64,000 bases of DNA from Phenylobacterium sp. (lineage in GTDB: Bacteria; Pseudomonadota; Alphaproteobacteria; Caulobacterales; Caulobacteraceae). The DNA is taken from positions 1 through 64,000 of the forward strand of contig NZ_JAUYAF010000002.1 in the NCBI RefSeq assembly GCF_030693625.1. The letters run 5' to 3'. The notes under the pieces were generated by a model. It had not been told where the DNA came from and made no database searches. It saw only the letters and a list, made by a program, of their open reading frames with translations. Made by a program: the position numbers and the translations under genes. How positions within the stretch are numbered: position 1 is the stretch's first letter; every line of letters begins with the position of its first letter. This document shows positions 23,651-34,113 of this stretch, one piece after another.

Positions 23651-26600
23651 CTGTCGGTCATCGCCGCGCTGAACCATGTCACCCGGTACCGCTACGACCA
23701 GCCGGTCGAGCTCGGCCCGCACGTGGTGCGCCTGCGCCCTGCGCCCCACACCCGCACCTCGATCACCAGCTATTCGCTGAAGATCACGCCGGCGGCGCAC
23801 TTCATCAACTGGCAGCAGGATCCCCACGGCAACTGGCTGGCGCGGATCGTCTTCCCCCAACCGACCCGTGAGTGCAGCATCGAGGTGGATCTCACCGCCG
23901 AGATGACGGTGGTCAATCCCTTCGACTTCTTCGTCGAGCCCTATGCCGAGACCCTGCCGTTCGCCTATCCGCCGGATCTCGCCCAGGACCTGGCGCCCTA
24001 TCTGGTGGCTGACGACGGCGGGCCGCTGCTGGACGCCGCGGTCGCCGACCTGCGCCCGGCCGGTCAGGGTACAGTCAACTTCATCGTCGGGCTGAACGCC
24101 AAGATCCAGCGCGCCGTCTCGTATGTGGTGCGCATGGAGCCGGGGGTGCAGAGCCCCGACGCCACCCTGTCCCTGGGGTCGGGCTCCTGCCGCGACAGCG
24201 CCTGGCTGCTGGTCCAGGTTCTCCGCCGCCTGGGCCTGGCCGCCCGGTTCGTCTCCGGCTACCTGCTGCAGCTGAAGGCCGATATCGATCCGGTCGCGGG
24301 ACCCATGGGGACCCAGACCGATTTCACCGACCTGCACGCCTGGGCCGAGGTCTATATTCCGGGGGCGGGTTGGATTGGCCTCGACGCCACCTCGGGCCTG
24401 CTGACCGGCGAAGGCCACATCCCGCTGGCGGCCTCGCCGCACTACAATTCCGCCGCGGCGATCACCGGGGGCGCGAGCCGGCCCGCCGACCATTTCGACT
24501 TCGCGATGAGCGTCACGCGGATCGTCGAGCCGATCCGCATCACCCGTCCCTTCGAGGAGACGGACTGGAGCGCCCTCGACGCCCTGGGCGACCGGGTCGA
24601 GGCTGACCTGCAGGCTCAGGACGTTCGCCTGACGATGGGCGGCGAACCGACCTTCGTCTCCATCGACGACTTCGAGTCCGCCGAATGGAACATCGACGCT
24701 TCGGGCCCCACCAAGCCGATCATCGCCGAGCAGTTGCTGCTGCGGCTGCGCGAACGGTTCGGGACTGGCGGGATGCTCCACTATGGGCAGGGCAAGTGGT
24801 ATCCGGGGGAGCCCCTGCCGCGCTGGGCGCTGGGACTCTACTGGCGCCGCGACGGGGTATCGATCTGGCGCGACGGCGAAACGGTTGGCGAGACCCACCG
24901 CCCCGCCTCCGTGGCCGACGCCCGCGGCCTGATCCAGCGCCTGGCGCACCGTCTCGGGATTGATCCCGGCCTCATCCTGCCGGCCCGGGAAGATCCCCTG
25001 CTGACGATCAAGACAGAGGCCGACCTACCGGCCAATGTCGCGGTCACCGACCATGAGCTGGACGGGACAGACGCCCGCGCGCGCCTGCGCCGCAACCTGG
25101 AGGGCGGTCCCTCCAAGACCGTGGGCTATGTCCTGCCCCTACGTCGCGCCACAGCCAAGGCCGAAGGCGGCGGCTGGCTGAGCGAGGCCTGGGTGTTCCG
25201 CCGGGATCGGCTCTACCTGATCGGCGGCGACAGCCCCATGGGCCTGCGACTGCCGCTGGACAGCCTTCCGGAGGTCGATCCCAAGGACTATCCGCGCATC
25301 GTCCCGCGCGACCCCTACGAAGAGCGCGCGCCCCTGCCCGATTTTGCGGCGCTGGACCTGCCGGACATGATCCCGCCCCGGCCGGCGGGAAAGGGCAAGA
25401 CGCCGATCGTGCGGACCGCCATCACGGTCGAACCCCGTGGCGGCCACCTCTATGTCTTCATGCCACCGCTGGCGCGGGCGGAGGACTACCTCGAACTGGT
25501 GGCGCAACTGGACGCCGCGGCCCAGGACCTGTCGCTTCGCCTTGAAGGCTATCCGCCCCCGGCCGATCCACGCCTGGACGTGTTGAAGGTCACCCCCGAC
25601 CCCGGGGTGATCGAGGTCAATGTGCAGCCGGCGGCCACCTGGCGGGAGGCCGTGGAGATCACCACCGGGGTCTATGAGGACGCCCGCGCCTGCCGCCTTG
25701 GCGCCGACAAGTTCATGACCGACGGGCGGCACGCCGGCACCGGCGGCGGGGCCCACGTCGTGGTGGGCGGCGCCACCCCCGATGACTCGCCCTTCCTGCG
25801 CCGCCCCGACGTCCTGAAGAGCCTGCTCATCTACTGGCAGCGCCATCCGTCCCTGTCCTACCTGTTCTCCGGGCTGTTTGTCGGTCCGACCAGCCAGGCG
25901 CCCCGGATCGACGAGGCGCGGCACGACGCCCTCTACGAACTCGACATCGCCCTGGCCGCCATCCCGGCGCCGGGCAAGAAGACGCCCGCGCCCTGGCTCG
26001 TGGACCGGTTGCTGCGAAACCTGCTCACCGATGTCGGCGGCAACACCCACCGCACCGAAATCTGCATCGACAAGCTCTACTCGCCGGACGGCCCCACAGG
26101 CCGACTGGGGCTGCTGGAGTTCCGCGGCTTCGAGATGCCGCCGGAGGCCCGGATGAGCCTGGCCCAGCACCTGCTGATCCGCGCCCTGATCGCCTGGTTC
26201 TGGCGGGAACCCCAGACCGGGCGCCTGGTGCGCTGGGGCACGGCGCTGCACGACCGCTTCATGCTGCCCCACTTCGTCTGGAACGACTTCCAGGCGGTCC
26301 TGGCTGACCTCGGCGGCGCGGGCTACGACTTCGACCCGCGCTGGTACGAGGCCCAGCGGGCCTTCCGGTTCCCGGTTCACGGACAGGTCCGGTATGGCGA
26401 CGTCAGCCTGGAGCTGCGCCATGCGCTGGAGCCCTGGCACGTGATGGGGGAGGAGAGTTCTGGCTCCGGAACCGTGCGGTTCGTGGACTCCTCGGTTGAG
26501 CGGCTGCAGGTCATGGCCGACGGCTACATCCCCGAGCGGCACATCATCACCTGCAATGGCCGGGCTCTGCCCATGACGCCGACCGGGGTGTCGCTGCAGG

Positions 26601-26917
26601 CGGTGGCCGGGGTTCGCTACAAGGCCTGGAAGCTGCGCAGCGGGCTGCACCCCACTCTGCCGGTGAACGCGCCGCTGACCTTCGACATCCTCGACCGGGC
26701 CAACAACCGGTCGCTGGGCGGCTGCGTCTATCACGTGGCCCATCCCGGAGGCCGGAACTATGATACCTTCCCGGTCAACGCCTACGAAGCCCAGGCCAGG
26801 CGTCGGGCGCGCTTCGAGATGCAGGGTCACAGTCCAGGCGTCCGACGCCTGCCTGCCGACGAACGGAGCGACGAGTTTCCCATGACGCTGGACCTGAGGA
26901 CCTCGGTTGGCCGCTGA
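23651..26917 (+). CDS. Large transglutaminase-like protein (DUF2126), probable CTG start
   Basis: A protein of about 1088 residues. N-terminal domain: [20 protein letters not shown] then LRPAPHTR. Transglutaminase core: catalytic Cys in [20 protein letters not shown], His in [15 protein letters not shown], Asp in GLDATSGL. From about residue 300 the C-terminal DUF2126 region follows ([31 protein letters not shown], and [20 protein letters not shown] near 680). The family N-terminus requires coding from 23651, where the codon is CTG with AGGAGA six bases upstream; the first GTG (23720) would delete conserved residues. The 3' end overlaps the next gene by 11 bases. Likely cytosolic; may act on a peptide made by the ATP-grasp partner. 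Confidence 0.88.
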   Translation: MSVIAALNHVTRYRYDQPVELGPHVVRLRPAPHTRTSITSYSLKITPAAHFINWQQDPHGNWLARIVFPQPTRECSIEVDLTAEMTVVNPFDFFVEPYAETLPFAYPPDLAQDLAPYLVADDGGPLLDAAVADLRPAGQGTVNFIVGLNAKIQRAVSYVVRMEPGVQSPDATLSLGSGSCRDSAWLLVQVLRRLGLAARFVSGYLLQLKADIDPVAGPMGTQTDFTDLHAWAEVYIPGAGWIGLDATSGLLTGEGHIPLAASPHYNSAAAITGGASRPADHFDFAMSVTRIVEPIRITRPFEETDWSALDALGDRVEADLQAQDVRLTMGGEPTFVSIDDFESAEWNIDASGPTKPIIAEQLLLRLRERFGTGGMLHYGQGKWYPGEPLPRWALGLYWRRDGVSIWRDGETVGETHRPASVADARGLIQRLAHRLGIDPGLILPAREDPLLTIKTEADLPANVAVTDHELDGTDARARLRRNLEGGPSKTVGYVLPLRRATAKAEGGGWLSEAWVFRRDRLYLIGGDSPMGLRLPLDSLPEVDPKDYPRIVPRDPYEERAPLPDFAALDLPDMIPPRPAGKGKTPIVRTAITVEPRGGHLYVFMPPLARAEDYLELVAQLDAAAQDLSLRLEGYPPPADPRLDVLKVTPDPGVIEVNVQPAATWREAVEITTGVYEDARACRLGADKFMTDGRHAGTGGGAHVVVGGATPDDSPFLRRPDVLKSLLIYWQRHPSLSYLFSGLFVGPTSQAPRIDEARHDALYELDIALAAIPAPGKKTPAPWLVDRLLRNLLTDVGGNTHRTEICIDKLYSPDGPTGRLGLLEFRGFEMPPEARMSLAQHLLIRALIAWFWREPQTGRLVRWGTALHDRFMLPHFVWNDFQAVLADLGGAGYDFDPRWYEAQRAFRFPVHGQVRYGDVSLELRHALEPWHVMGEESSGSGTVRFVDSSVERLQVMADGYIPERHIITCNGRALPMTPTGVSLQAVAGVRYKAWKLRSGLHPTLPVNAPLTFDILDRANNRSLGGCVYHVAHPGGRNYDTFPVNAYEAQARRRARFEMQGHSPGVRRLPADERSDEFPMTLDLRTSVGR

Positions 26918-29441
26918 CACCACCACCGCCGATCGACGGCAGGAGCATCTGGAGCCCACGGCCGCGCGCCGGCTGTCAGGCTGGCTGAAGGGCTACAAAC
27001 CCCTGACCGGCATTCCGGACGAGCTGTTCGACGCCCTGGGCCGCCCCCGCGACCACTGGCTGAGCCTGCTTGGGGACTTCGCGGAATATCCCGAGGGCGA
27101 GTTCAATAGCCGGTTTGGCCTGGCCACCCGGCACATCCGCGACACCGGGGTCTCCTACCGCATCTATGGTGAGGAGAGCGAACGCAGCTGGCCGCTTAAT
27201 CCCCTGCCCCTGATCCTGGGCCAGAAGGAGTGGGGCGAGATCGCGGCTGGGGTGATCCAGCGGGCCAGGCTGATGGAAGCGCTGCTGGGCGACATCTATG
27301 GCGAGGCCAGCCTCGTCGCCGACGGCTCTATACCGGCCGCCGCCCTCACCGGCAGCATCGACTTCGTGCGCGCCATGCGTGGCGTCAGCCCTCCCGGCGG
27401 CCGTCACCTGCAGATATACGCCGCCGATCTCGGGCGGGGCCCGGACGGCCGCTGGTGGGTGCTCGACGACCGCACCCAGGCCCCCTCCGGAGCCGGCTAC
27501 GCCCTGGAGAACCGGCTGGTGCTCAGCCGCGCCTATCCCACCCTCTACAACGCCATGAACGTGGAGCGGCTGGCGCCCTTCTTCGACGCGTTCCGCCGGG
27601 GCCTGGCGGCCGCCGCAGACCGCTCCGACCCCCGCATATGCCTGCTCAGCCCCGGCCCCTTCAGCGAGACCTATTTCGAGCAGGCTCACCTGGCCCGCTA
27701 CCTGGGGTTCCTGCTGGTGGAGGGCGACGATCTGGTGGCCCGCGACGGCCGCGTCTATGTGCGCACCATCGCCGGGCTCAAGCGCGCCGATGTGATCCTG
27801 CGCCGCGTCGACGCCGATTTCCTCGATCCCCTTGAGCTCAACAGCGCCTCGCGCCTGGGCACGCCGGGCATGCTGGAGGCGATCCGCTCGGGCGGGGTGG
27901 TGGTGCTCAACATGCCGGGTTCCGGGGTGGCGGAGTCCAAGGCGCTGCTGGGCTTCATGCCCTTGCTGAGCCGCCGGCTGCTGGGTGAGGAGCTTCGCCT
28001 GCCCAATGTCGCCACCTGGTGGTGCGGCCAGCCGCGCGAGCGTGAGATGGTCGAGGCCAACCTCGACCGCCTGGCCATCGCCCCGGCCTTCAACGCGCGC
28101 CTCGACACCGGCGGGCTGACCCGGCCGCAGTTGGTCTCGGACCTGACGCCGGAGGCCCGCGCCATCCTGCTGGCCCAACTTCGCGACCGCCCGGGCGACT
28201 TTGTCGGGCAGGAGGTGGTGCGGCTTTCGACGATGCCGGTGCTCCGCGACGGCCGCCTCGAGCCCGCCCCCTTCGTGCTGCGGGTCTACGCAGCCTGGAC
28301 GCCGGAAGGCTGGAAGGTCATGCCCGGCGGCTTCTGCCGCACCTCCGAGCGCCTGGACGTGCGCGCCATCTCCATGGGCGAAGATGCCTGCACCGCCGAC
28401 GTCTGGGTGATGGACGACAAGCCGGTGGAGCGCATGACGCTGATGGCCAGCAAGGAAGAGGTGAAGGTCCGGCGGATCCTGGGGCATCTGCCCAGCCGGG
28501 CGGCGGACAACCTGTTCTGGCTCGGCCGCTATCTGGAGCGCGCGGAGGCCACCCTTCGCTTGGCCCGCAGCCTCTGCACGAGCCTGATGGATTCCGAGAC
28601 CGCTCTGCACACCACCGGTGAGACCCTGGCCTGCCTCCAGAAGCTGCTCATCGAATGGGGCGCCCTCGACGAGGAGGCGCTTGGGGCTCCGGCCCTGGAA
28701 GCGGCGCGCAACGCCCTCCACGATCAGAAGGCCTACGGCTCGGTGATCTATCTGGTGCGCGCCGCCCAGCGCGCGGCGGCCAGCATGCGCGAGCGTCTGT
28801 CGGTGGACTTCTGGGCTCTGCTGCTGAACCTCGAGAAGGAGCTGGCGGAAGGCGCGCAGAACCCGCTGTCCGAAGCCGAAGCCCTGCAACAGATCGAAAG
28901 CGCCCTGCAGCTGGTCGCGGCCCTTTCCGGCCTGTCACAGGAAAATATGAACCGTGTGGCCGGCTGGCGGTTCTTCGATATGGGCCGCCGGATCGAACGC
29001 GGCATCAACACCTGCCGCCTGGCCCACACCCTGGCGCCCGATGAGGCCACCACCGATGACCTGGACCTCTTGCTCGACCTCGCCGACAGCCAGATCACCT
29101 ACCGGGCCCGCTACCTGGTGGGCCTGGCCTTGACGCCGGTGCGCGACATGCTGCTGCTCGATCCGTACAACACCCGGTCCCTGGCCTTCCAGGCCCAGAC
29201 CCTCAAGGACCACCTGGCGGTCCTGCCCTCGCTGCTGGACGACGGCATGCTGGAGGAACCCAGCCGCATCCTGCTGCCGCTGGCCACCGAGATCGAGACC
29301 GCCGACGCCCGCAACCTCACCACCGCCAAGATGCTGGCGTTCGAGCGCGCGCTCATGGACCTCTCCGGCGCGGTGGCCGACCGTTACTTCCTGCAGGGCG
29401 CCAATGCGGTCCCCACCCTGAAGCTGTCGGCCTTGGCGTGA
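26907..29441 (+). CDS. Circularly permuted ATP-grasp protein fused to alpha-E domain
   Basis: An 844-residue fusion. Residues about 20-490 form a circularly permuted ATP-grasp ligase (DUF404/DUF407 type): [80 protein letters not shown]. From about 520 an alpha-E (DUF403) helical domain follows: [20 protein letters not shown], ... [19 protein letters not shown]. In many bacteria these are two separate neighbouring genes; here they are one. ATP-grasp enzymes join a carboxylate to an amine, so peptide-bond formation is predicted; the substrate is unknown. The TTG start at 26907 overlaps the upstream gene, and the 3' end overlaps the next start by four bases (GTGA). Confidence 0.9.
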   Translation: MAADTTTADRRQEHLEPTAARRLSGWLKGYKPLTGIPDELFDALGRPRDHWLSLLGDFAEYPEGEFNSRFGLATRHIRDTGVSYRIYGEESERSWPLNPLPLILGQKEWGEIAAGVIQRARLMEALLGDIYGEASLVADGSIPAAALTGSIDFVRAMRGVSPPGGRHLQIYAADLGRGPDGRWWVLDDRTQAPSGAGYALENRLVLSRAYPTLYNAMNVERLAPFFDAFRRGLAAAADRSDPRICLLSPGPFSETYFEQAHLARYLGFLLVEGDDLVARDGRVYVRTIAGLKRADVILRRVDADFLDPLELNSASRLGTPGMLEAIRSGGVVVLNMPGSGVAESKALLGFMPLLSRRLLGEELRLPNVATWWCGQPREREMVEANLDRLAIAPAFNARLDTGGLTRPQLVSDLTPEARAILLAQLRDRPGDFVGQEVVRLSTMPVLRDGRLEPAPFVLRVYAAWTPEGWKVMPGGFCRTSERLDVRAISMGEDACTADVWVMDDKPVERMTLMASKEEVKVRRILGHLPSRAADNLFWLGRYLERAEATLRLARSLCTSLMDSETALHTTGETLACLQKLLIEWGALDEEALGAPALEAARNALHDQKAYGSVIYLVRAAQRAAASMRERLSVDFWALLLNLEKELAEGAQNPLSEAEALQQIESALQLVAALSGLSQENMNRVAGWRFFDMGRRIERGINTCRLAHTLAPDEATTDDLDLLLDLADSQITYRARYLVGLALTPVRDMLLLDPYNTRSLAFQAQTLKDHLAVLPSLLDDGMLEEPSRILLPLATEIETADARNLTTAKMLAFERALMDLSGAVADRYFLQGANAVPTLKLSALA

Positions 29442-30340
29442 TCTACGGCCTGCGCCATCGCACCACCTACACCTACGAAGACCCGGTGACCTTCGCCCGC
29501 TGCGTGCTGCGCCTTACCCCACTGTCTTCGGCCTCCCAAACCGTCCTGAGCAGCACAGTGTCGGTCACCCCCAAGCCGTCCACCAGCCACGAAGCTGTCG
29601 GCCCCTTCGGCGAGAAGACCCTGACCGTGGTCCTCGACAACCCGCACCGTGAGTTGATCATCGAGGGCCGCTCCCGGATCGACGTCCACGCGCCGCCCCC
29701 GCCGCAGCCGGCCGCCACCCCCCCATGGTCGCAGATCCGGGATCAGGCCTATAGGAGCCGCGCCCTGAGCCCCGATGGCCCGGCGACCTTCCTCTATCCA
29801 ACCCGCCGCACCCCCATCACCCCGGCGATCACCGAGTATGCCCGCGAGAGCTTCCCCGCCGGCCGGCCCATCCTGGAGGCGGCGGCTGAGTTGATGACCC
29901 GGATGCACGCCGAGTTCGTCTACGACCCGGAAGCCACGACGGTCTCCACCCCGGCCCCCGAAGCCTTCGCCGCGCGCCACGGGGTCTGCCAGGACTTCGC
30001 CCACATCATGATCGCGGGCCTGCGCGGCCTGGGCTTGCCGGCCGCCTATGTCAGCGGCTATCTCCGAACGATCCCGCCCCCCGGCCGTCCCCGGCTGGAG
30101 GGCGCCGACGCCACCCACGCCTGGGTGTCGCTCTGGTGTGGGGACGTCGCCGGCTGGGTCGGCCTGGATCCCACCAACGCGATTCTCACCCAGAACGACC
30201 ATATCGTGCTGGCGGTGGGCCGCGACTATTCCGACGTCGCGCCCATCGACGGCATCATCCTGGCCCCCGGGGTCCAGACCCTGAAGGTCGAGGTCGACGT
30301 CGCTCCGGAAACCGAGGCCGTCGCCCCCCTCCACCCCTGA
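29438..30340 (+). CDS. Transglutaminase-like protein (BTLCP/DUF-type N-terminus)
   Basis: A 300-residue protein with the N-terminal beta domain typical of bacterial transglutaminase-like proteins (YGLRHRTTYTYEDPVTFARC) and a full catalytic set: Cys in HGVCQDFAHIMIAGLRGLG, His in DATHAWVSLW, Asp in GWVGLDPTNAIL. It starts with GTG at 29438, overlapping the ATP-grasp/alpha-E stop in GTGA, so translation is coupled. As last gene of the cluster it probably acts with the ATP-grasp partner, by hydrolysing or transferring amide bonds. No secretion signal is seen. Confidence 0.9.
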   Translation: MIYGLRHRTTYTYEDPVTFARCVLRLTPLSSASQTVLSSTVSVTPKPSTSHEAVGPFGEKTLTVVLDNPHRELIIEGRSRIDVHAPPPPQPAATPPWSQIRDQAYRSRALSPDGPATFLYPTRRTPITPAITEYARESFPAGRPILEAAAELMTRMHAEFVYDPEATTVSTPAPEAFAARHGVCQDFAHIMIAGLRGLGLPAAYVSGYLRTIPPPGRPRLEGADATHAWVSLWCGDVAGWVGLDPTNAILTQNDHIVLAVGRDYSDVAPIDGIILAPGVQTLKVEVDVAPETEAVAPLHP

Positions 30341-30510
30341 GCCCCGCCTCGAGCTGGGTTAAGTCCGGCCGTCACCGATGTCGCGCAAATGCCACGCGCT
30401 CGCACCCGATAATGCGAACCGCTCGCCATTGTGTTGATAATGCGAATTCCTCCTCGCGCACTGGATCGCGGGCCTGGCCGTGCCGGTGATCTATGCCGCC
30501 CACCGGCTGA

Positions 30511-31251
30511 TCAGTCGGCGGCGATGAGGATAAAGCTCACATTGTCCGGTGCCTGACGGGCCAGGGTCGTCGCCAGCAGCCAGTCGGCCGAGGCGGCCAG
30601 GTCGTGGCGGTCGATCCCCGCCAGCTCGTCCTCGGTGACGCAGGCGGTCAGGCCATCGGAACACAGCACAAAGAGGTCGCCGGCCTGGATGGGAGCGAAG
30701 CGGCGGTCCAGGTCGATGGAGGGCGCAGATCCCACCGCGCGGGTGATGACGTGGGCGCTGGGATGGGATTTGCGGCGGGCCTCGGGCAAGGCGCCCCCGT
30801 CCACCAGTTCCTGCACCACGCTGTGGTCGCGGGTGATCGCCGACACTGTCCCTTGCCGCAGGTGATAGGCGCGGCTGTCGCCGGCCCAGAGGCAGGCATA
30901 GTGGCCCTCATGGGCCAGCAGGGTCACCACCGTCGATCCGCTGGTCGCGCCCGAGGCCGCCTGTTCGGCGAACAGCTCGGCGTTCACCCGGCGCACCTCG
31001 CCCTCGATGTCGGCGATGCAGGCATAGCCCGAGGCGCCGTGCTCCACGTGGGACAGGGCTTCGATCAGCCGGCTGGCGGCGACATCGCCGGCCTGGTGCC
31101 CGCCCATGCCGTCGGCCACGGCCCACAGGGTTTGGGCCCCGCACTCCAGCAGGCGGTCTTCGTTGACCGTGCGCCGGCGGCCGGCGTGGCTGCGGGAAAC
31201 TGAGCGGAATCTCAGGGGCGAGGCTTCCGGCGATTGGGCCAGGGCGCTCAC
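30511..31251 (-). CDS. pppA: PP2C-type Ser/Thr phosphatase, PppA-like
   Basis: A 246-residue metal-dependent phosphatase. Motifs: RRRTVNEDRLLE, VADGMGGHQAGDVAASRLIE, CLWAGDSRAYHLRQG, ITRDHSVVQELV, LFVLCSDGLTACV and APDNVSFILIAAD, which supply the metal-binding aspartates. The GTG start at 31251 overlaps the stop of the FHA gene (GTGA); upstream in-frame sequence is non-homologous and belongs to the FHA gene in another frame. In type VI secretion, PppA reverses the phosphorylation by PpkA. It is the last gene of the operon. Confidence 0.9.
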   Translation of the reverse strand: MSALAQSPEASPLRFRSVSRSHAGRRRTVNEDRLLECGAQTLWAVADGMGGHQAGDVAASRLIEALSHVEHGASGYACIADIEGEVRRVNAELFAEQAASGATSGSTVVTLLAHEGHYACLWAGDSRAYHLRQGTVSAITRDHSVVQELVDGGALPEARRKSHPSAHVITRAVGSAPSIDLDRRFAPIQAGDLFVLCSDGLTACVTEDELAGIDRHDLAASADWLLATTLARQAPDNVSFILIAAD

Positions 31252-32249
31252 CGGGCCTCGGGGTCCGTCGCGCGGCTGTAGGCCTCGGCGAAGGCGCGCC
31301 GCAGGGCGTCGTCCTGAGTTCCCTCGGCGCGGCTGGTGAGGGCCGCGTGGCGGCGATTGTGGATGTCCCAGCATACGGCCTGGCGGCTGCGAAGCATGGA
31401 GCCTTGCGACTTGGCTTCCGCTTCGATGGTCTCCGGCGCGAAGCTCTGCAGGACGACCTCGGCCGCGGCGTCCGCGCCCCGGGCCAGGGCCGCGAGGTGC
31501 TGGTTCAGATCCTCGAAGGAGGCGCGCACCGCCTCTGCGTCCGACAGGAAGGCCGCGTCGCCGCCGGTCAGCAGGTCCTGCGCCACCTTGCGGGTGGGCG
31601 CCCACTTGAACGGGTTGTTCTGGGCCGCCCGGATGGTGGTGCGCTCCAGCTCGTGGTCGCCCTTGAAGCGGGCGCGATCGGCCATCAGCGTGGCCAGGCC
31701 GATCACCGTCTGTTGGTAGATGGCCCCCAACCGCCGCATGAGGTCGGTGGGGTCCTCCGAAGAGAGGGCTGAGGCGTCCAGCTTGGCGCCGTCGCAGAAG
31801 GCTTCCAGCAGGGAGGCGTCGCGATGGGGCGACGGCGCGGCCGGCGGGTCGGTCCAGGTGGCCGGCAGGGGAGTCACCTGGGCCGCCAGGGGCGCGTGCA
31901 GGGTCGTGGCCAGGCCGGCGTCGGCGACCTCGTCGTTGGGCGCCTCCTCCACCAGGATGGTGAAGGCGCCCAGCCGCAGGCTCTGGCGGGCGCTTATCTC
32001 CACCGGCAGGTCGCGCGGCGCGCGCGCACCGTCGGCCAGGAAGGTCCCGTTGGTGCTGGTGTCCTTCAGCAGCAGCCGGCCGTCGACCATCTCCAGGCTG
32101 CAGTGCAGACGCGACAGCGTGCCGTCGGGATCGGGCAGGGCCCAGTCGGCCGAGACGTCACGGCCGATGGTGACCGGAAGGTCGGCGATCAGCCGCCCCT
32201 CGATCTGCTCGAAGGGCTGATCCTTGTGGAACAGGCGACAGATGTACAT
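31248..32249 (-). CDS. tagH: FHA-domain protein, TagH-like (type VI secretion associated)
   Basis: A 333-residue cytosolic scaffold. The N-terminal FHA domain (about 1-105) shows VTIGRDVSADWALPD, LSRLHCSLEMVDGRLLLKD and TSTNGTFLADG, which bind phosphothreonine. The C-terminal region (about 165-330) matches the TagH family: ERTTIRAAQNNPFKWAPTRK, ... LLTGGDAAFLSDAEAVRASF, and ALRRAFAEAYSRA at the end. In type VI secretion the phosphorylated FHA protein promotes apparatus assembly. It lies between the kinase (8 bases upstream) and phosphatase (4-base overlap). Confidence 0.88.
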   Translation of the reverse strand: MYICRLFHKDQPFEQIEGRLIADLPVTIGRDVSADWALPDPDGTLSRLHCSLEMVDGRLLLKDTSTNGTFLADGARAPRDLPVEISARQSLRLGAFTILVEEAPNDEVADAGLATTLHAPLAAQVTPLPATWTDPPAAPSPHRDASLLEAFCDGAKLDASALSSEDPTDLMRRLGAIYQQTVIGLATLMADRARFKGDHELERTTIRAAQNNPFKWAPTRKVAQDLLTGGDAAFLSDAEAVRASFEDLNQHLAALARGADAAAEVVLQSFAPETIEAEAKSQGSMLRSRQAVCWDIHNRRHAALTSRAEGTQDDALRRAFAEAYSRATDPEAR

Positions 32250-32257
32250 CGTCCCCC

Positions 32258-34027
32258 CTACGCTGAGCGTCGCGGCCAGGCGGGATCGAAGGGCGTGCCC
32301 ACGGCGCTGGAGGGCTGGACCGGCGCGGGCTTGGGCTGCGCCTCGGCGACCGTCGGCGCGATGCGGGTCTCGTCCAGGGCGCGCGGGCCGCCCGAGGGGC
32401 GCTCGGCCGCCTCCAGACGTTCCTGCACCGCGGTGGCGAACAGGTTGAAGCCGTCGAAGAGCTCGCCGAACTCATCCTTGCGGCCGTGGGAGATGCGGAA
32501 ATCCAGGTCGCCCATGGTGGCGTCCCGCAGGGCCTGCTTCAGGCGGCGCACGGGGGCGGCCAGCATCTTGGCCAGGGTGAAGCTGATCATCCCCACCACC
32601 AGCAGGATCAGGGTGCTGAGCGCCAGCATCAGGTTGCGCGAGGTGTCGGCGGCGGCCTGCAGCTCGGCCTTACTGATGCTGACCTCGATCATGCCGAACT
32701 TGCGGTCGGCATAGAGGATGGGATGGACGAAGCGGAAGCCGTCGCGTCCGTCATCCAGCTTGATGTCAGTCACCGTCACGTGGCGGTTGCGCTGCACCAC
32801 CACCTCACCCACGGGCGGGCGATAGCGGGCGCCCAGCAGCTTGGGATCGCTGGCGCCCCGGATGATCCCCTCGGCGTCCACCATGGTCATCCAGCGTACG
32901 GACTGGTCCTTGGCGGCGGCGGCGATGAAGGCCTGGATCGGGGTCCAGTCCTGCTCCATCGGCAGGGCGGCCGAGTTCTCCACCGACGGCAGGGCGGCGT
33001 TGCTGGCCACGAAGGCCGAGATCGAGGAGCCCGACGCCAGCGCCATGCGCTCCATGGCGCGGTACTGGCGATCGAGCACGGCGCTGACGCTGATGGCCAG
33101 GGCGATCGCGGTGACCGCCACCATGCCCAGGGTCAAGCGGATCTGCAGGGGCAGGTACTTACGGCGCGCCGAGTCCTCGGCGTGCACGGCTTCATAGGCC
33201 TTGGCCTCGCGGGCCAGGGCGCGGGCCAGTTCCGCGCCGTCGGCGAACCGCCGCTCGGGACGTTTGGCCAGCAGCTTCTCGACGATGAAGCGCAGGCCGC
33301 CGGGGCAGCCCGGCTCCACGGTGGCGATGGAGGGCGGGTTCTGCTGGGTGATCTGGAGGGCGAGCGTCGCGGCGCTGGTCCCGGAAAAGGCCTGCTTGCC
33401 GGTGATCAGCTCGTATAGCACCACCCCCACCGAGAACAGGTCGGAGCGGCCGTCCACCACCTGGCCCAGGGCCTGCTCGGGACTCATGTAGCGCGGCGTG
33501 CCCAGCACCTGGCCGATCTGGGTGCGGACGTGTTCCTGATCCGTGAAGGCGGCGTCCTCGGCGACCCGGGCGATCCCGAAGTCGAGGATCTTGATGGAGG
33601 TTCCGTCCCGGCCCAGCATGATGTTGGAGGGCTTGATGTCCCGGTGCACGACGCCCGACAGGTGGGCGTAGCTCAGGGCCGCGGCCAGCTGGCCGCCGAT
33701 GGCCAGGACGCGGTCGCCGGAGAGCTGGCCTTCCCGAGCCAGCACCTGGTCGAGGGACTCCCCCTCCAGCAGCTCCATGGCGATGTAGGGATATCCGTCG
33801 GCCTCGCCGACGTCGTAGATCGTAACGATGGACGGGTGGGCCAGCGCGCCGGCGGCCTTGGCCTCCCGCAGGAAGCGCATCGCATATTCGGCATTGCGCC
33901 GGTATTCCTGCTTCAGCAGCTTGATGGCCAGCACCCGGTCGATGCTGGGATCATGGGCGCGCCAGACCTCCGCCATGGCGCCCTCGCCAATGCGTTCGCG
34001 AAGCTCGTAACGACCGATCAGGCGCAT
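32258..34027 (-). CDS. ppkA: Membrane Ser/Thr protein kinase with external sensor, PpkA-like
   Basis: A 589-residue kinase. Residues 1-265 form a Hanks-type domain: IGEGAMAEVWRAHD (Gly loop), LAIKLLK (Lys), VVHRDIKPSNIML, ILDFGIAR and GTPRYMSPEQAL. A TM helix about 300-320 precedes a periplasmic Cache-like sensor (about 325-465: SVRWMTMVDAEGIIRGASDP), a second TM about 470-490 and a HAMP (VRRLKQALRDATMGDLDFRI). The order kinase-TM-sensor-TM-HAMP is unusual, since the HAMP is at the C-terminal cytosolic end. ATG 34027 starts the kinase fold directly (MRLIGRYELRERIGEG), with GGAGGG upstream. It presumably phosphorylates the TagH-like FHA protein. Confidence 0.9.
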   Translation of the reverse strand: MRLIGRYELRERIGEGAMAEVWRAHDPSIDRVLAIKLLKQEYRRNAEYAMRFLREAKAAGALAHPSIVTIYDVGEADGYPYIAMELLEGESLDQVLAREGQLSGDRVLAIGGQLAAALSYAHLSGVVHRDIKPSNIMLGRDGTSIKILDFGIARVAEDAAFTDQEHVRTQIGQVLGTPRYMSPEQALGQVVDGRSDLFSVGVVLYELITGKQAFSGTSAATLALQITQQNPPSIATVEPGCPGGLRFIVEKLLAKRPERRFADGAELARALAREAKAYEAVHAEDSARRKYLPLQIRLTLGMVAVTAIALAISVSAVLDRQYRAMERMALASGSSISAFVASNAALPSVENSAALPMEQDWTPIQAFIAAAAKDQSVRWMTMVDAEGIIRGASDPKLLGARYRPPVGEVVVQRNRHVTVTDIKLDDGRDGFRFVHPILYADRKFGMIEVSISKAELQAAADTSRNLMLALSTLILLVVGMISFTLAKMLAAPVRRLKQALRDATMGDLDFRISHGRKDEFGELFDGFNLFATAVQERLEAAERPSGGPRALDETRIAPTVAEAQPKPAPVQPSSAVGTPFDPAWPRRSA

Positions 34028-34113
34028 TCCGCTTAACCCTCCGCCTGACGCCAGGGGCGCATGGCTCTTCGCCAGCAACCTAAGGCGGAGTCGTTAAGGG
34101 GTGGTTGGCCGAA

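Noticed and set aside
30452-30526. Short frame reading LLAHWIAGLAVPVIYAAHRL then a stop, like the end of a membrane protein
   Set aside because: A stop lies just upstream, there is no start, and it overlaps the phosphatase 3' end; too short to support a gene or remnant.
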